64,000 nt of DNA from a virus: IMG/VR virus record IMGVR_UViG_3300032334_002567, positions 124,001 through 188,000 of that record. One strand, given 5' to 3'. The position numbers and the translations under genes are program-made. This document shows, piece by piece, positions 25,285-33,326 of this stretch. Under the pieces are notes generated by a model. The model saw only the letters and a program-made list of their open reading frames with translations. It searched no databases and was not told where the DNA came from. How positions within the stretch are numbered: the stretch's first letter is position 1; every line of letters starts with the position of its first letter.

Positions 25285-25815
25285 ATGTCGATAGATCCAG
25301 AAGATTTTAGAATTAATTGGAAGATTAAATCTTTTCAAGTTCGTGTTGTCATGGATGACAAACAACTTGGTGTAATGAATACAGATAAGGCAAGAAGGAT
25401 TGCCGAAGAAGCTGGGCTCGACTTGGTTGAAGTCGCCCCAGCAGCAAAGCCACCTGTTTGTAAAATAATTGATTATGGACGCTTTAAATACGAACAACAA
25501 CTTAAGAAAAAAGAGCAGGCTAAAAAACAAAAAGAATCTAAGGTTCAAATAAAGGAATTAAGATTAAGGCCTACTATAGCTGACAACGATATAGCCGTTA
25601 AAATTTCACAAGCCAAGGATTTTTTGGAAGACAGGATGAAAGTTCAGTTTAATCTGATGTTTAAGGGTCAAAGAGAACTGATACATAAAGAAAAAGGTTT
25701 TACAGTTATAAATCATATTATTTCAAGTTTATCTGAGGTTTCTCTTTTAGATAGGCCTCCAAAGCTTGATGGAAATAAAATAATTTGTTGTTTAAGTCCT
25801 AAAGTATCATCATGA
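25285..25815 (+). CDS. infC: translation initiation factor IF-3
   Basis: 176 residues, full length. The N-domain shows FQVRVVMDDKQLGVM and IAEEAGLDLVEVAPAAKPPV, then CKIIDYGRFKYEQQLKKKEQ leading into the Lys-rich linker. The C-domain shows KELRLRPTIADNDIAVKISQ and FKGQRELIHKEKGF. IF-3 keeps 30S subunits free and checks start-codon pairing. The start lies 6 bases after the decarboxylase stop. A phage copy could shift host ribosomes toward phage messages, along with bS21. Confidence 0.95.
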   Translation: MSIDPEDFRINWKIKSFQVRVVMDDKQLGVMNTDKARRIAEEAGLDLVEVAPAAKPPVCKIIDYGRFKYEQQLKKKEQAKKQKESKVQIKELRLRPTIADNDIAVKISQAKDFLEDRMKVQFNLMFKGQRELIHKEKGFTVINHIISSLSEVSLLDRPPKLDGNKIICCLSPKVSS

Positions 25816-26822
25816 AGTTCAAAAGTAGTGTTCCAAAAACTCAAGAAGTTTGTTTTTCTCTTTTGAGTAAGTCTGACAAAGGAATATACATTTCTGGACG
25901 CAGAGATATATTGGCCTCATTGTCGCTAAAAAAAGTAAGACAATTACTTAAAGAATTTACTGATACTGTATTTGAAGGTAAAGTAGATGAGACTCATCCT
26001 GATATTTTAGAGATTTTTTATTCTTTGATAGAAGGAAATTTCTCAGAAGAGAAGATAATTTCTTCAATTTCTAAAGTAACTTCTTTTTCTTCTTTTAAAA
26101 CAAGGCTTATAAAAAACAAATCACTTAGAGAAGAAATAAGATCTTTAAAAAATGTTCAAAATATTGATCTATATTCTTTCTGCAAAAATCTACAAAGTAA
26201 TTGGGAGTCATCTCCTGATTCTTTTGATAAATTTATGAGGTTTGATGAGTCTTACAAAAATGATATTAAGCTGGCGAATAAGAAGGCAAAAAGATACGAA
26301 GAAATAGGGTGCATGTTTCTAGCAGATGAAGTTAAGAATTCTATTGGTCTTATAGAAGAGACAAACAAGTTGTATTACGGTTTTCACCCTATCAGTATAC
26401 TTTCAACTTCAACTATTTTAGCTAAGATAATGGGGTTTCACATATCAGAAAACTTGATTGTAGGGCATATTGCTCCGTACGGTGAGGTTCTTTATGAGCC
26501 AAGAGTTTACCCTCTTCGTGCTTTTTTTGATATAGCTTCTAAAAGAACAAAGAAGGCATTAAAGATTTTAGAAAAATTTCCACAAGCAAACGAAAAACCC
26601 ATATTCGACAATTTTTGTGTGGTTGTGCCAAGTATACAGATAATACAACAAAGTGATGAGAACTATTGTTTCTTGGACTGTGAAAATATTTTCCAAACTT
26701 ACAAATCAAAGCATGAAGCATTGAATGCTTTCGACCGTAGCTTAATTAGAAACAAACTCATTCATGCCGTATTGCTCGGTGAAAAAGACGAAAAATGTTA
26801 TTTTTTGAACTTTTTTGATTGA
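25812..26822 (+). CDS. hypothetical protein
   Basis: 336 residues, starting within the IF-3 stop codon. The first half is helical and basic. The second half has VGHIAPYGEVLYEPRVYPLR and a beta-rich end (NYCFLDCENIF; YFLNFF). No known motif is recognised. Tight coupling between IF-3 and the aldehyde dehydrogenase makes it part of the same operon. Confidence 0.72.
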   Translation: MKFKSSVPKTQEVCFSLLSKSDKGIYISGRRDILASLSLKKVRQLLKEFTDTVFEGKVDETHPDILEIFYSLIEGNFSEEKIISSISKVTSFSSFKTRLIKNKSLREEIRSLKNVQNIDLYSFCKNLQSNWESSPDSFDKFMRFDESYKNDIKLANKKAKRYEEIGCMFLADEVKNSIGLIEETNKLYYGFHPISILSTSTILAKIMGFHISENLIVGHIAPYGEVLYEPRVYPLRAFFDIASKRTKKALKILEKFPQANEKPIFDNFCVVVPSIQIIQQSDENYCFLDCENIFQTYKSKHEALNAFDRSLIRNKLIHAVLLGEKDEKCYFLNFFD

Positions 26823-26850
26823 TTGCATAAAATATTTAAATGGAGGCTTT

Positions 26851-28335
26851 GTGGAAAAGTATATTGGCAAAAACTTTGTAGATGGTAGTTGGATAGCACA
26901 AAGAGAAGACTTTTTGAGTTACAATCCATCCACAGAAGAAATTATTGGCGGATTTCCTCAGACTAATTCTGAAGAGATAACTCATTCCTTGAAAGTAGCC
27001 AGAAAAGGTTTTGATGTTTGGCGAAAGATTTCAAAAGTAAAAAGAGCAGATTACTTTTGGTCCCTTTGCAAAATTCTAGAGCAGAGAGTTGGCGACGTAG
27101 CTAAAGCAATTTCTTTGGAAACTGGTAAAAACCTTAATGAAAGTAAGGCCGAAGTTATTGAGGCTTTACATATGGCTCAGTATTGTTTTGGAAAAGGGAG
27201 AGAAACTTCTGGAGATATTGTTCCCTCTGAAATTGCAGAAAAAGATTGTTATATTGTTCGAAAACCTAAGGGTGTAGTTGCAATAATAGCACCATGGAAT
27301 TTTCCCTTTGCTATTGGTGGTTTTTGGTGTGCTGGCCCTTCTCTTATTGAAGGAAATACCGTTGTTTTTAAGCCTAGTGAATTAACACCCATGGTCGGAC
27401 AGATAACCGCAGAACTTTTTGATCAAGCGGGATTTCCCAAAGGCGTATTTAACTTAATTCATGGAGATGGTGAGGTTGGGGCCAAAATAGTCAATAGCGA
27501 TTTAGTGGATCATATATGCTTTACAGGCAGTGCAGAAGTAGGCAGGTCAATAAGAGTTGCTTGTGCAAATAGTTGGCACAAAACATGTAGTTGTGAAATG
27601 GGCAGTAAGTCTGCTGTGGTTGTTTTAAACGACGCAGATATTGACTTAGCTGTTTCCGCTTGCATAAATAGTGCTTTTAAACTAAGCGGACAGAGATGTG
27701 TTTCGGCTGGAAGACTATTGATACAAAGAGATATTCTTCCTGAATTTAAGCAAAGATTTTTAAGTGAATTACATTTATCTGGCTATGGCGATCCTTTTAA
27801 TATGGATAAGTCTAAAAATTATTCTGTTTATTTTGGTCCTCTAATTAGTAAAGATCAAAAAGAAAGGGTATCTTGTTTTAATCAAAAGGCGAGAGAAGAT
27901 AAAGATGTGACCATACTTTACGACATAATCAGCCCAGAGCCTAAGGGAAATTACTTAGCACCTTTTGTTTACCAGTGTGAGTGGGGCGATAAAGAATTTC
28001 TAAAAAATGAGGTATTTGGGCCACATCTAGCAATTATACCTTTTGATACGGTAGAACAAGCAATTGAGATTTATAATGATACCGAGTATGGTTTATCTTT
28101 GGGGTTGATAACTAATGACTTTAAAAAAGCACGACAGTTTAGAGACAACTGTGACTTTGGTTTGGGCTATTGGAACGGAGGCAGTATTGCGGCAGAGTCA
28201 CACCTTCCTTTTGGCGGCGTCAAAAAATCTGGCAATGGCAGCCCTTCTGCTGCTGGTTTATTTGATGGTGTTGTTCACAAGGTTACATGGACTGTTAACC
28301 ATGGAGCCTTATCATTTCCACAGGGCTTAAAATAA
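26851..28335 (+). CDS. NAD(P)-dependent aldehyde dehydrogenase
   Basis: 494 residues from the GTG at 26851, placed behind GGAGG. Family signatures include APWNFPFAIGG, VVFKPSELTP, HICFTGSAEVGR, the general-base Glu (CEMGSKSAVVV, about 249) and the nucleophile Cys (SGQRCVSAGR, about 283). EVFGPHLAIIPF and LPFGGVKKSGNG close the domain. It is closest in feel to the succinylglutamate-semialdehyde/AstD branch. It would oxidise an aldehyde to the acid and reduce NAD(P). Its position two genes after the decarboxylase suggests a two-step path. Confidence 0.93.
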   Translation: MEKYIGKNFVDGSWIAQREDFLSYNPSTEEIIGGFPQTNSEEITHSLKVARKGFDVWRKISKVKRADYFWSLCKILEQRVGDVAKAISLETGKNLNESKAEVIEALHMAQYCFGKGRETSGDIVPSEIAEKDCYIVRKPKGVVAIIAPWNFPFAIGGFWCAGPSLIEGNTVVFKPSELTPMVGQITAELFDQAGFPKGVFNLIHGDGEVGAKIVNSDLVDHICFTGSAEVGRSIRVACANSWHKTCSCEMGSKSAVVVLNDADIDLAVSACINSAFKLSGQRCVSAGRLLIQRDILPEFKQRFLSELHLSGYGDPFNMDKSKNYSVYFGPLISKDQKERVSCFNQKAREDKDVTILYDIISPEPKGNYLAPFVYQCEWGDKEFLKNEVFGPHLAIIPFDTVEQAIEIYNDTEYGLSLGLITNDFKKARQFRDNCDFGLGYWNGGSIAAESHLPFGGVKKSGNGSPSAAGLFDGVVHKVTWTVNHGALSFPQGLK

Positions 28336-28344
28336 GGAGTTAAT

Positions 28345-28755
28345 ATGAGCACCCCAGAAACCTTAATTCTTTCAAGACAGGAATTAATTGATTTTGCTAA
28401 AGAAATATATTCTGATTCGTGTGCAGGTTACATGGATTTAAAAGATACAACGTGTCAGAGTAAAGTCGATAAATTATTTGACCAAAAAAAGTCTTTTATA
28501 AAAAGAGATTATCAACAATCTCAATTTAATTGGGAGACCGGAGGCAACAATTCTATGTATAATACAGTCACATTTAGCACAAGCCACTATGGACTGGATA
28601 TGTCGGGCTATACCTTGGACACGTCTAATTTGAGCGTAATCGTACCAAACGATCTACAGCTAGTTCCTAGTACTGTTTTGGCTAATGAAACTAATATTAC
28701 AAATTTTTTAAACCCACACTCTATTGAGGGTGAAGATTCAAACACTAGTTTTTAA
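28345..28755 (+). CDS. hypothetical protein
   Basis: 136 residues behind AAGGAG. It is helical at first (SRQELIDFAKEIYSDSCAG), with two Cys residues (SCAG, TTCQ), then an Asn/Ser/Thr-rich C-terminal half. Unknown. It lies between the aldehyde dehydrogenase and the chaperonin genes in one operon. Confidence 0.7.
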   Translation: MSTPETLILSRQELIDFAKEIYSDSCAGYMDLKDTTCQSKVDKLFDQKKSFIKRDYQQSQFNWETGGNNSMYNTVTFSTSHYGLDMSGYTLDTSNLSVIVPNDLQLVPSTVLANETNITNFLNPHSIEGEDSNTSF

Positions 28756-28763
28756 GGAAAAAA

Positions 28764-29159
28764 ATGAATAAGATATTAAACTCAGATGGTTCACCAATGC
28801 TTACCCCTATTCCAAAGATTTCAGCTGTAAAGCCAGCGGGTTCACAGGTTCTAGTGGAGATTTTAACTGCACAAGAATTGATGGGAACAACTTTAACATT
28901 AGCAGAGAACACAGACCTAAAGGTACCTTTGCAGGGTTATATTAGAGGCGTTGGCCCATCCTTTAATCAAGATGCTTGGGGTTTTAACTTAGGTGATAGA
29001 GTGCTCATCTCTGGTGGTGGTGTTCTAGCTCCAAACTATGACGATACTCATAGAGATCGATTTTTTATGGAGCCACACGCTATAAAGAGTGTATTAATCG
29101 AAGAAAGTGACCCAGTCGAGGAAGTTGATCAATCAGGCAGCTATAATGAATCCCTATAA
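28764..29159 (+). CDS. GroES-like co-chaperonin
   Basis: 131 residues. After about 20 residues, the beta-barrel pattern of GroES appears: PAGSQVLVEILTAQELMGTT (with the mobile-loop region), LQGYIRGVGPSF, then FNLGDRVLISGGG. Co-chaperonins cap the host GroEL ring; T4 gp31 does so to fold the capsid protein. A phage copy next to DnaJ suggests folding support for virion proteins. The stop overlaps the dnaJ start by 14 bases. Confidence 0.85.
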   Translation: MNKILNSDGSPMLTPIPKISAVKPAGSQVLVEILTAQELMGTTLTLAENTDLKVPLQGYIRGVGPSFNQDAWGFNLGDRVLISGGGVLAPNYDDTHRDRFFMEPHAIKSVLIEESDPVEEVDQSGSYNESL

Positions 29160-30165
29160 TGCATTAGGAGTAGAATCTAATTCTACCCTTGATGATATAA
29201 AAAAAGCTTATAGAGACTTAGTTAAGAAGTATCATCCTGATTTAAATCCTGATGATATTGAGTCGGCTAAGAGATTTAAAGAGATTCAACATGCCTATGA
29301 AATCTTGACAGGTCAATCTAGGAGAACAAACACAGAAAGGTCAAGTCCTAAGCATAATCCTTTTGATTTTGACTTTTCTGCTGATTTGTTTGGCTCTAGT
29401 ACATTCAAGGGCAAAAACGTTATTGTAAGGTTAGAGATTGATTTATTAGAATCTATCAGTGGTTGTAAGAAATTTGTAAAAGCAAAAAAAAGAAAAAGGT
29501 GCGACGATTGCGATGGACAAGGTTGCACAGATTTTTTGATTTGCGAGCAATGCTCTGGTAATGGTTTTATACAAGCTCCTAGTGTTCCGTTCACTATAAA
29601 ACAGTCTTGTCCAAATTGTGCTGGCTTAGGCAAGATAAAATTAAAAAAATGTGACAAGTGTGCAGCAACAGGTTTTTCTTCTTATGAAGAAAAGGATATA
29701 GAAGTAGAAATACCATCAGGCATACAAAACAATGCTCAGCTTAGTTTTGCTGGTGATGGAGAAGAGTCTGTTAGGGGTGGCAGGCAAGGCGATTTAATAA
29801 TTATAGTTAAGGTTAAAGATGATCCTTTATTTAAAAGAGAAGGATCTAATTTACATATAGAGGTTCCAGTTTCATATACCCAGCTTGCACTTGGTTGTGA
29901 ACTGCTTGTACCCTCTATATTTAAAGAAAGATTAATTGTTAAAATTCCTCAAGGATGTCAGCCGCAAACAAAATTTAAGGTTAAGGGAAAAGGTGTATTA
30001 ACTAAAGCTCATATAGGTGATATGATAGTGTCTTTAAAGCTCGAAATACCAAGACAGACCGACGATGAGTATAAGTCTACTTTAAAGGAACTTTCTGCTT
30101 TTGAACAAAAAAATGTTACACCACAAAGGCAAAATTGGCTTAATAATTTGGAAACTCAACAGTAA
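29146..30165 (+). CDS. dnaJ: DnaJ (Hsp40) co-chaperone
   Basis: 339 residues from the ATG at 29146. The J-domain has HPD at 30-32 (VKKYHPDLNPDD). A shortened linker follows, then the four-repeat zinc domain (CDDCDGQGC, CEQCSGNGF, CPNCAGLGK, CDKCAATGF) and the C-terminal substrate domains (IEVEIPSGIQ; DLIIIVKVKDDP; VKIPQGCQP). It would deliver clients to host DnaK and stimulate its ATPase. It overlaps the GroES gene and shares its operon. Confidence 0.95.
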   Translation: MNPYNALGVESNSTLDDIKKAYRDLVKKYHPDLNPDDIESAKRFKEIQHAYEILTGQSRRTNTERSSPKHNPFDFDFSADLFGSSTFKGKNVIVRLEIDLLESISGCKKFVKAKKRKRCDDCDGQGCTDFLICEQCSGNGFIQAPSVPFTIKQSCPNCAGLGKIKLKKCDKCAATGFSSYEEKDIEVEIPSGIQNNAQLSFAGDGEESVRGGRQGDLIIIVKVKDDPLFKREGSNLHIEVPVSYTQLALGCELLVPSIFKERLIVKIPQGCQPQTKFKVKGKGVLTKAHIGDMIVSLKLEIPRQTDDEYKSTLKELSAFEQKNVTPQRQNWLNNLETQQ

Positions 30166-30186
30166 ATAAAATTAATAGGAGGGAAC

Positions 30187-30384
30187 ATGAACAATAATAA
30201 ATTAGTTTACTTATTTGTGGCGTTAACGGTCTTACTTTTAGTTTTTGGCATTGGGACCAAGGTTTTTGTTGATAAAGTAGCCGATAGAGTTATCTACAAG
30301 CTTCAAAAGGACTATTCTCCCTCTCCATATGGCCCCGGAATAGACCCGGACAAAATAGATTTGGATAAAGTTAAGTCTAAATAA
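30187..30384 (+). CDS. small single-span membrane protein
   Basis: 65 residues behind AGGAGGG. The membrane segment is at about 7-28 (VYLFVALTVLLLVFGIGTKV). The rest is charged and Pro-rich (SPYGPGIDPDKIDLDK). Unknown. It is last in the chaperone operon, followed by a terminator. Confidence 0.68.
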   Translation: MNNNKLVYLFVALTVLLLVFGIGTKVFVDKVADRVIYKLQKDYSPSPYGPGIDPDKIDLDKVKSK

Positions 30385-30724
30385 CCTTGCACATGGTTAT
30401 TTTAGAGGGATAAATTGAACTATCCTGTGGTAGCCTTTGCATCTTCCAAATCAAAGTTTTACCAATAACAGGCACCCCAGATATCCTCTTAAATTCGTCA
30501 TATGTAAAAAATAGTTTAGATCCATCTTTTAGTTGAATATAGATAGGATTTACTTTATCCATCACCGTCATAATTATTGATTTTCTTTCAACGGACGGTA
30601 ACTCCAAATCAGTCTGAGGCAGAATAAAATCTTTGACCCAATCGAAATTTTCAGGAACATATAAATTGCCGTGTTTTTCAATTGTTTCTTGAAATTCTAT
30701 GTATTTTTTGAACTGATTTTTCAT
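30377..30724 (-). CDS. hypothetical protein
   Basis: 115 residues. It starts MKNQFKKYIEFQETIEKHG, loosely like the tagged proteins but without a clear cleavage-type site. It contains YIQLKDGSKLFFTYDEFKRI, a small beta-barrel-like stretch, and KTLIWKMQRLP. No family recognised. Confidence 0.65.
   Translation of the reverse strand: MKNQFKKYIEFQETIEKHGNLYVPENFDWVKDFILPQTDLELPSVERKSIIMTVMDKVNPIYIQLKDGSKLFFTYDEFKRISGVPVIGKTLIWKMQRLPQDSSIYPSKITMCKVI
30379..30403. terminator. bidirectional terminator
   Basis: The hairpin AAATAACC / GGTTATTTT encloses an 8-base loop and has A/T runs on both sides. It spans the stop codons of two convergent genes, so it can end transcription in both directions. Confidence 0.72.
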
Positions 30725-30779
30725 GTTATTACTACTTTAACTTCGTAAGAATATTTATTATCAAGGGTCTTATATTTAA

Positions 30780-31106
30780 ATGAATAATTACAAAATTTTA
30801 TCTTATACAACCATATTTCCAATGATAATTTCTTTTAAAGAGGTTAAAGAAGACCAAGATGTGAACGAGGATACAGAATCAACGCCAGTTAGCACAAGTG
30901 TAAAGGTAGACTACTTTAATAGAAAAGTTCATTTCGATGAGCAGGAAAAATTATCTGAGTTTGGTTTTGACCTAGAGTTACTTGAGAGTAACATTCTTGA
31001 CTCTCTTGTGCCCCAAAATATAGAAAATCCAGAAATACCAAAAGAAATACTTGACAGGATTTCGCAGGTTAAGAGTGGAAATTATGAATCGTTTAGCAAA
31101 ATTTAG
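30780..31106 (+). CDS. hypothetical acidic protein
   Basis: 108 residues. Acidic, with no membrane segment (ISFKEVKEDQDVNEDTESTP). No ribosome binding site is obvious before the ATG. Not recognised. It opens a run of three small genes. Confidence 0.62.
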   Translation: MNNYKILSYTTIFPMIISFKEVKEDQDVNEDTESTPVSTSVKVDYFNRKVHFDEQEKLSEFGFDLELLESNILDSLVPQNIENPEIPKEILDRISQVKSGNYESFSKI

Positions 31107-31114
31107 GAGGAAAA

Positions 31115-31471
31115 ATGACAGTAGGTAATCCAGAGGGATACAAATTTAAAATTAGTGTGGGCAATGAAGAATCTAAGACCCCCTGTGACTTTAGTAACTT
31201 AACTCTGCATAAATTAATTAAATGGATTGACCAACAATCAGTTTCCAAGCAAGTAAAAGAAGAACTGAAAAAGAGTGCATCTAGATTCCCGCATCAGGCC
31301 CTTCCAAAATGGAGAGCTGGCTACCTAAAACATCTTTCTAAAGCACAAGCTAAAGTTAGAGAAAAAAACGGGAGAATTGTTGACCGTGTTGTAGAAGAGT
31401 TGGGTTCCGATGATGCTTCTTCAAGAGGCATTTCAATTGCGGATGTCGAAATACAGGAGGAATTTGAATGA
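31115..31471 (+). CDS. hypothetical protein
   Basis: 118 residues behind AGGAGG. Helical and basic in the middle (KKSASRFPHQALPKWRAGYL), then an acidic end. Unknown function. Its stop overlaps the next ATG. Confidence 0.68.
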   Translation: MTVGNPEGYKFKISVGNEESKTPCDFSNLTLHKLIKWIDQQSVSKQVKEELKKSASRFPHQALPKWRAGYLKHLSKAQAKVREKNGRIVDRVVEELGSDDASSRGISIADVEIQEEFE

Positions 31472-31677
31472 AGATTTTTGCTATTATTTCTGTAGCAAGG
31501 CAGGTAGACGGTGAATATTGCGTAGTTAAGGTAGAAAAAGGCTTTAAAACAGGAACCTTGGCAGAACAATATGCAAAAAGTTTAGTTTCCAAATATGCAG
31601 AAAATATTCAAACTCCAACCGGATTAATTGAGTGCGTTTGTGAAAGAGGAATATTTGAGATTGATATTGACGAGTGA
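31468..31677 (+). CDS. small hypothetical protein
   Basis: 69 residues, ATGA-coupled to the previous gene. A compact alpha/beta pattern is visible (MKIFAIISVARQ, YCVVKVEKGF, AEQYAKSLVSKY). Not recognised. Confidence 0.65.
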   Translation: MKIFAIISVARQVDGEYCVVKVEKGFKTGTLAEQYAKSLVSKYAENIQTPTGLIECVCERGIFEIDIDE

Positions 31678-31720
31678 CTTTAATAAGTTTATATTTTAAC
31701 GAACCAAAAGGAGAATCATC

Positions 31721-32452
31721 ATGGCCGAAATGCCCCACAACCCTTTAGAAGGCGAAAGACCAGAGCTAAGCGTAAAGTTGCATGACACAACTGATGAACA
31801 TTTGTCAATTGTTGTAGTGCATAAAGACAGACCAGAATATCTGAATATTTGTCTTCAGTCTATTGCTGTGACATCTTTTAACAACAACTATGAAATTATA
31901 GTCGTAGATAATAACAGCGGCAAAGAATCACAAGACTTCTTGAGCGAGATAGAAGGTGAAGTAAAAGTTGTAAGAAGCGATAAAAATTTGTACTGGGCCG
32001 CTGCTTGCAACAAAGGAGCAGCAGCAGCAGATAAAAATTCAAAATACATAGTTTTTTTGCATTGCGATGTTGTTGTTCTGAATCCAGCTTGGATAGATTT
32101 ATTGATAAATGTTTCCGAGGGTCAACAATCTGGCATGGTGGGTGTAGAAAGTCAATCTTATATGGTTGGCACACAAAGAATGGAATTTTTACAAGACTAC
32201 ACTTTGCTCTTTACTAGAGAAGCTTGGAGCAACATCGGACCATGGCCAGAAGAATTACCTCAAATTGGTGGCTCTTTCATATTAACAGTAAGGGCACAGT
32301 CTGCAGGCTATAAGCCTCAGATTATGAAGAATCCAATAGTTCACCACTACAAGGTGTTCAGTTTGGAGACAAGTGAATTTGAAAGAATGACTGAACAAGC
32401 TATGGTAACAATTCCAAAGTTAATGACAGACTTACAGTCTAGGCCTGTTTAA
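31721..32452 (+). CDS. family 2 glycosyltransferase
   Basis: 243 residues behind AAAGGAG. After a short N-terminal extension, the GT-A core reads SIVVVHKDRPEYLNICLQSI and YEIIVVDNNSGKES, with IVFLHCDVVVLNPAWID near residue 110 in the DxD position. A lower-domain MVGVESQSYMVGT segment follows. It is a soluble sugar transferase, with donor and acceptor unknown. Confidence 0.87.
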   Translation: MAEMPHNPLEGERPELSVKLHDTTDEHLSIVVVHKDRPEYLNICLQSIAVTSFNNNYEIIVVDNNSGKESQDFLSEIEGEVKVVRSDKNLYWAAACNKGAAAADKNSKYIVFLHCDVVVLNPAWIDLLINVSEGQQSGMVGVESQSYMVGTQRMEFLQDYTLLFTREAWSNIGPWPEELPQIGGSFILTVRAQSAGYKPQIMKNPIVHHYKVFSLETSEFERMTEQAMVTIPKLMTDLQSRPV

Positions 32453-32466
32453 TTGGAGAAAAAACA

Positions 32467-32832
32467 ATGCCATATATTAGCAAAGAAAACAGGCAAGAGC
32501 TGGATGAGGCAATAGAGTCTCTTCGTTGGGCAATTGTTAGACTGATTGCCCCAAAAGATCGTGACTATAAGATTTTTGACATATCTTCTCATAATCTTCT
32601 AGACTCTGCTGGTAATTTAAACTATGTGATAACAAGACTCTGCGCAGGTCTAATTTGTGAACCTAGTTATTCTAAGATAGCAATTATAACTGGTGTGCTT
32701 GAAAACGTTAAACAAGAGCTTTATAGGCGTGGTGCTTCTGAGTACGAGGATCTCAAGTCTAAGGAAAATGGCGACATACCAGAGTACGTTTATATGTCCA
32801 AACTTATAAAAAATTCCTCTAATTCAATTTAA
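32467..32832 (+). CDS. hypothetical protein
   Basis: 121 residues behind TTGGAG. Predicted helical throughout (NRQELDEAIESLRWAIVRLI). It resembles small hypothetical proteins common in large phages, but no function is known to me. It converges on the metalloprotease gene and overlaps it by 9 bases. Confidence 0.7.
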   Translation: MPYISKENRQELDEAIESLRWAIVRLIAPKDRDYKIFDISSHNLLDSAGNLNYVITRLCAGLICEPSYSKIAIITGVLENVKQELYRRGASEYEDLKSKENGDIPEYVYMSKLIKNSSNSI

Positions 32833-33267
32833 TTTCTTTATAAAGTTCATCCATGCTTCATGATCGTGGATTCTAGGACAATGGTCTCCAGAGTAGTAGC
32901 AAGCATACGCCATGCAAAAAAGTTCTTCAGGTGGTTGATCTTGTTTTTTTTCTTCTGTGGAATCTAGCACTTTTTTCCATGATTTTCTCATGTTTTCATC
33001 GATAAGATGCTCCCACACTAAGTGTGCTATTTCATGTAATGTTGTGAATTTTCTAGAATAGTTCCAAGGTGCGGCTACTACTATTTTGTCTTTATGTATA
33101 TAACCGATATGTTGTTCATCACCTTTTAAAGTATTGTTTGGCGTATAAGTAAACTTGTACTTATGCAACATCCTTTTGTGATTTTTTGGAAGATTTGCTA
33201 TAAGAACTTTTACGTTCCTCTCTTCCTCAGATTCGGTCTCTTCTAAAAATTTTTTAAAACTTTCCAT
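32824..33267 (-). CDS. zinc metalloprotease-like protein with capsid-targeting-like N-terminus
   Basis: 147 residues. The start MESFKKFLEETES fits the shared signature. A zincin motif HEIAH lies at 78-82 (KFTTLHEIAHLVWEHL). The third ligand may be in CMAYACYYSGDH or the following His-rich end (CPRIHDHEAWM). It resembles ImmA/IrrE or minigluzincin-type peptidases. If packaged, it could be injected and cut a host protein; that is inference. Confidence 0.78.
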   Translation of the reverse strand: MESFKKFLEETESEEERNVKVLIANLPKNHKRMLHKYKFTYTPNNTLKGDEQHIGYIHKDKIVVAAPWNYSRKFTTLHEIAHLVWEHLIDENMRKSWKKVLDSTEEKKQDQPPEELFCMAYACYYSGDHCPRIHDHEAWMNFIKKLN

Positions 33268-33314
33268 TCTTTATTTATATTTGCTACAATGAAAATTTAA
33301 AATAATTTAGCTAT

Positions 33315-33320
33315 TATAAT
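33315..33320 (+). promoter_or_regulatory. -10 box upstream of a candidate non-coding RNA
   Basis: TATAAT at 33315-33320. A weak TTTAAA lies 15 bases upstream at 33294-33299. It would start a transcript at about 33327, in a region without a gene that ends in a strong terminator. Confidence 0.55.
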
Positions 33321-33326
33321 TTGTTC

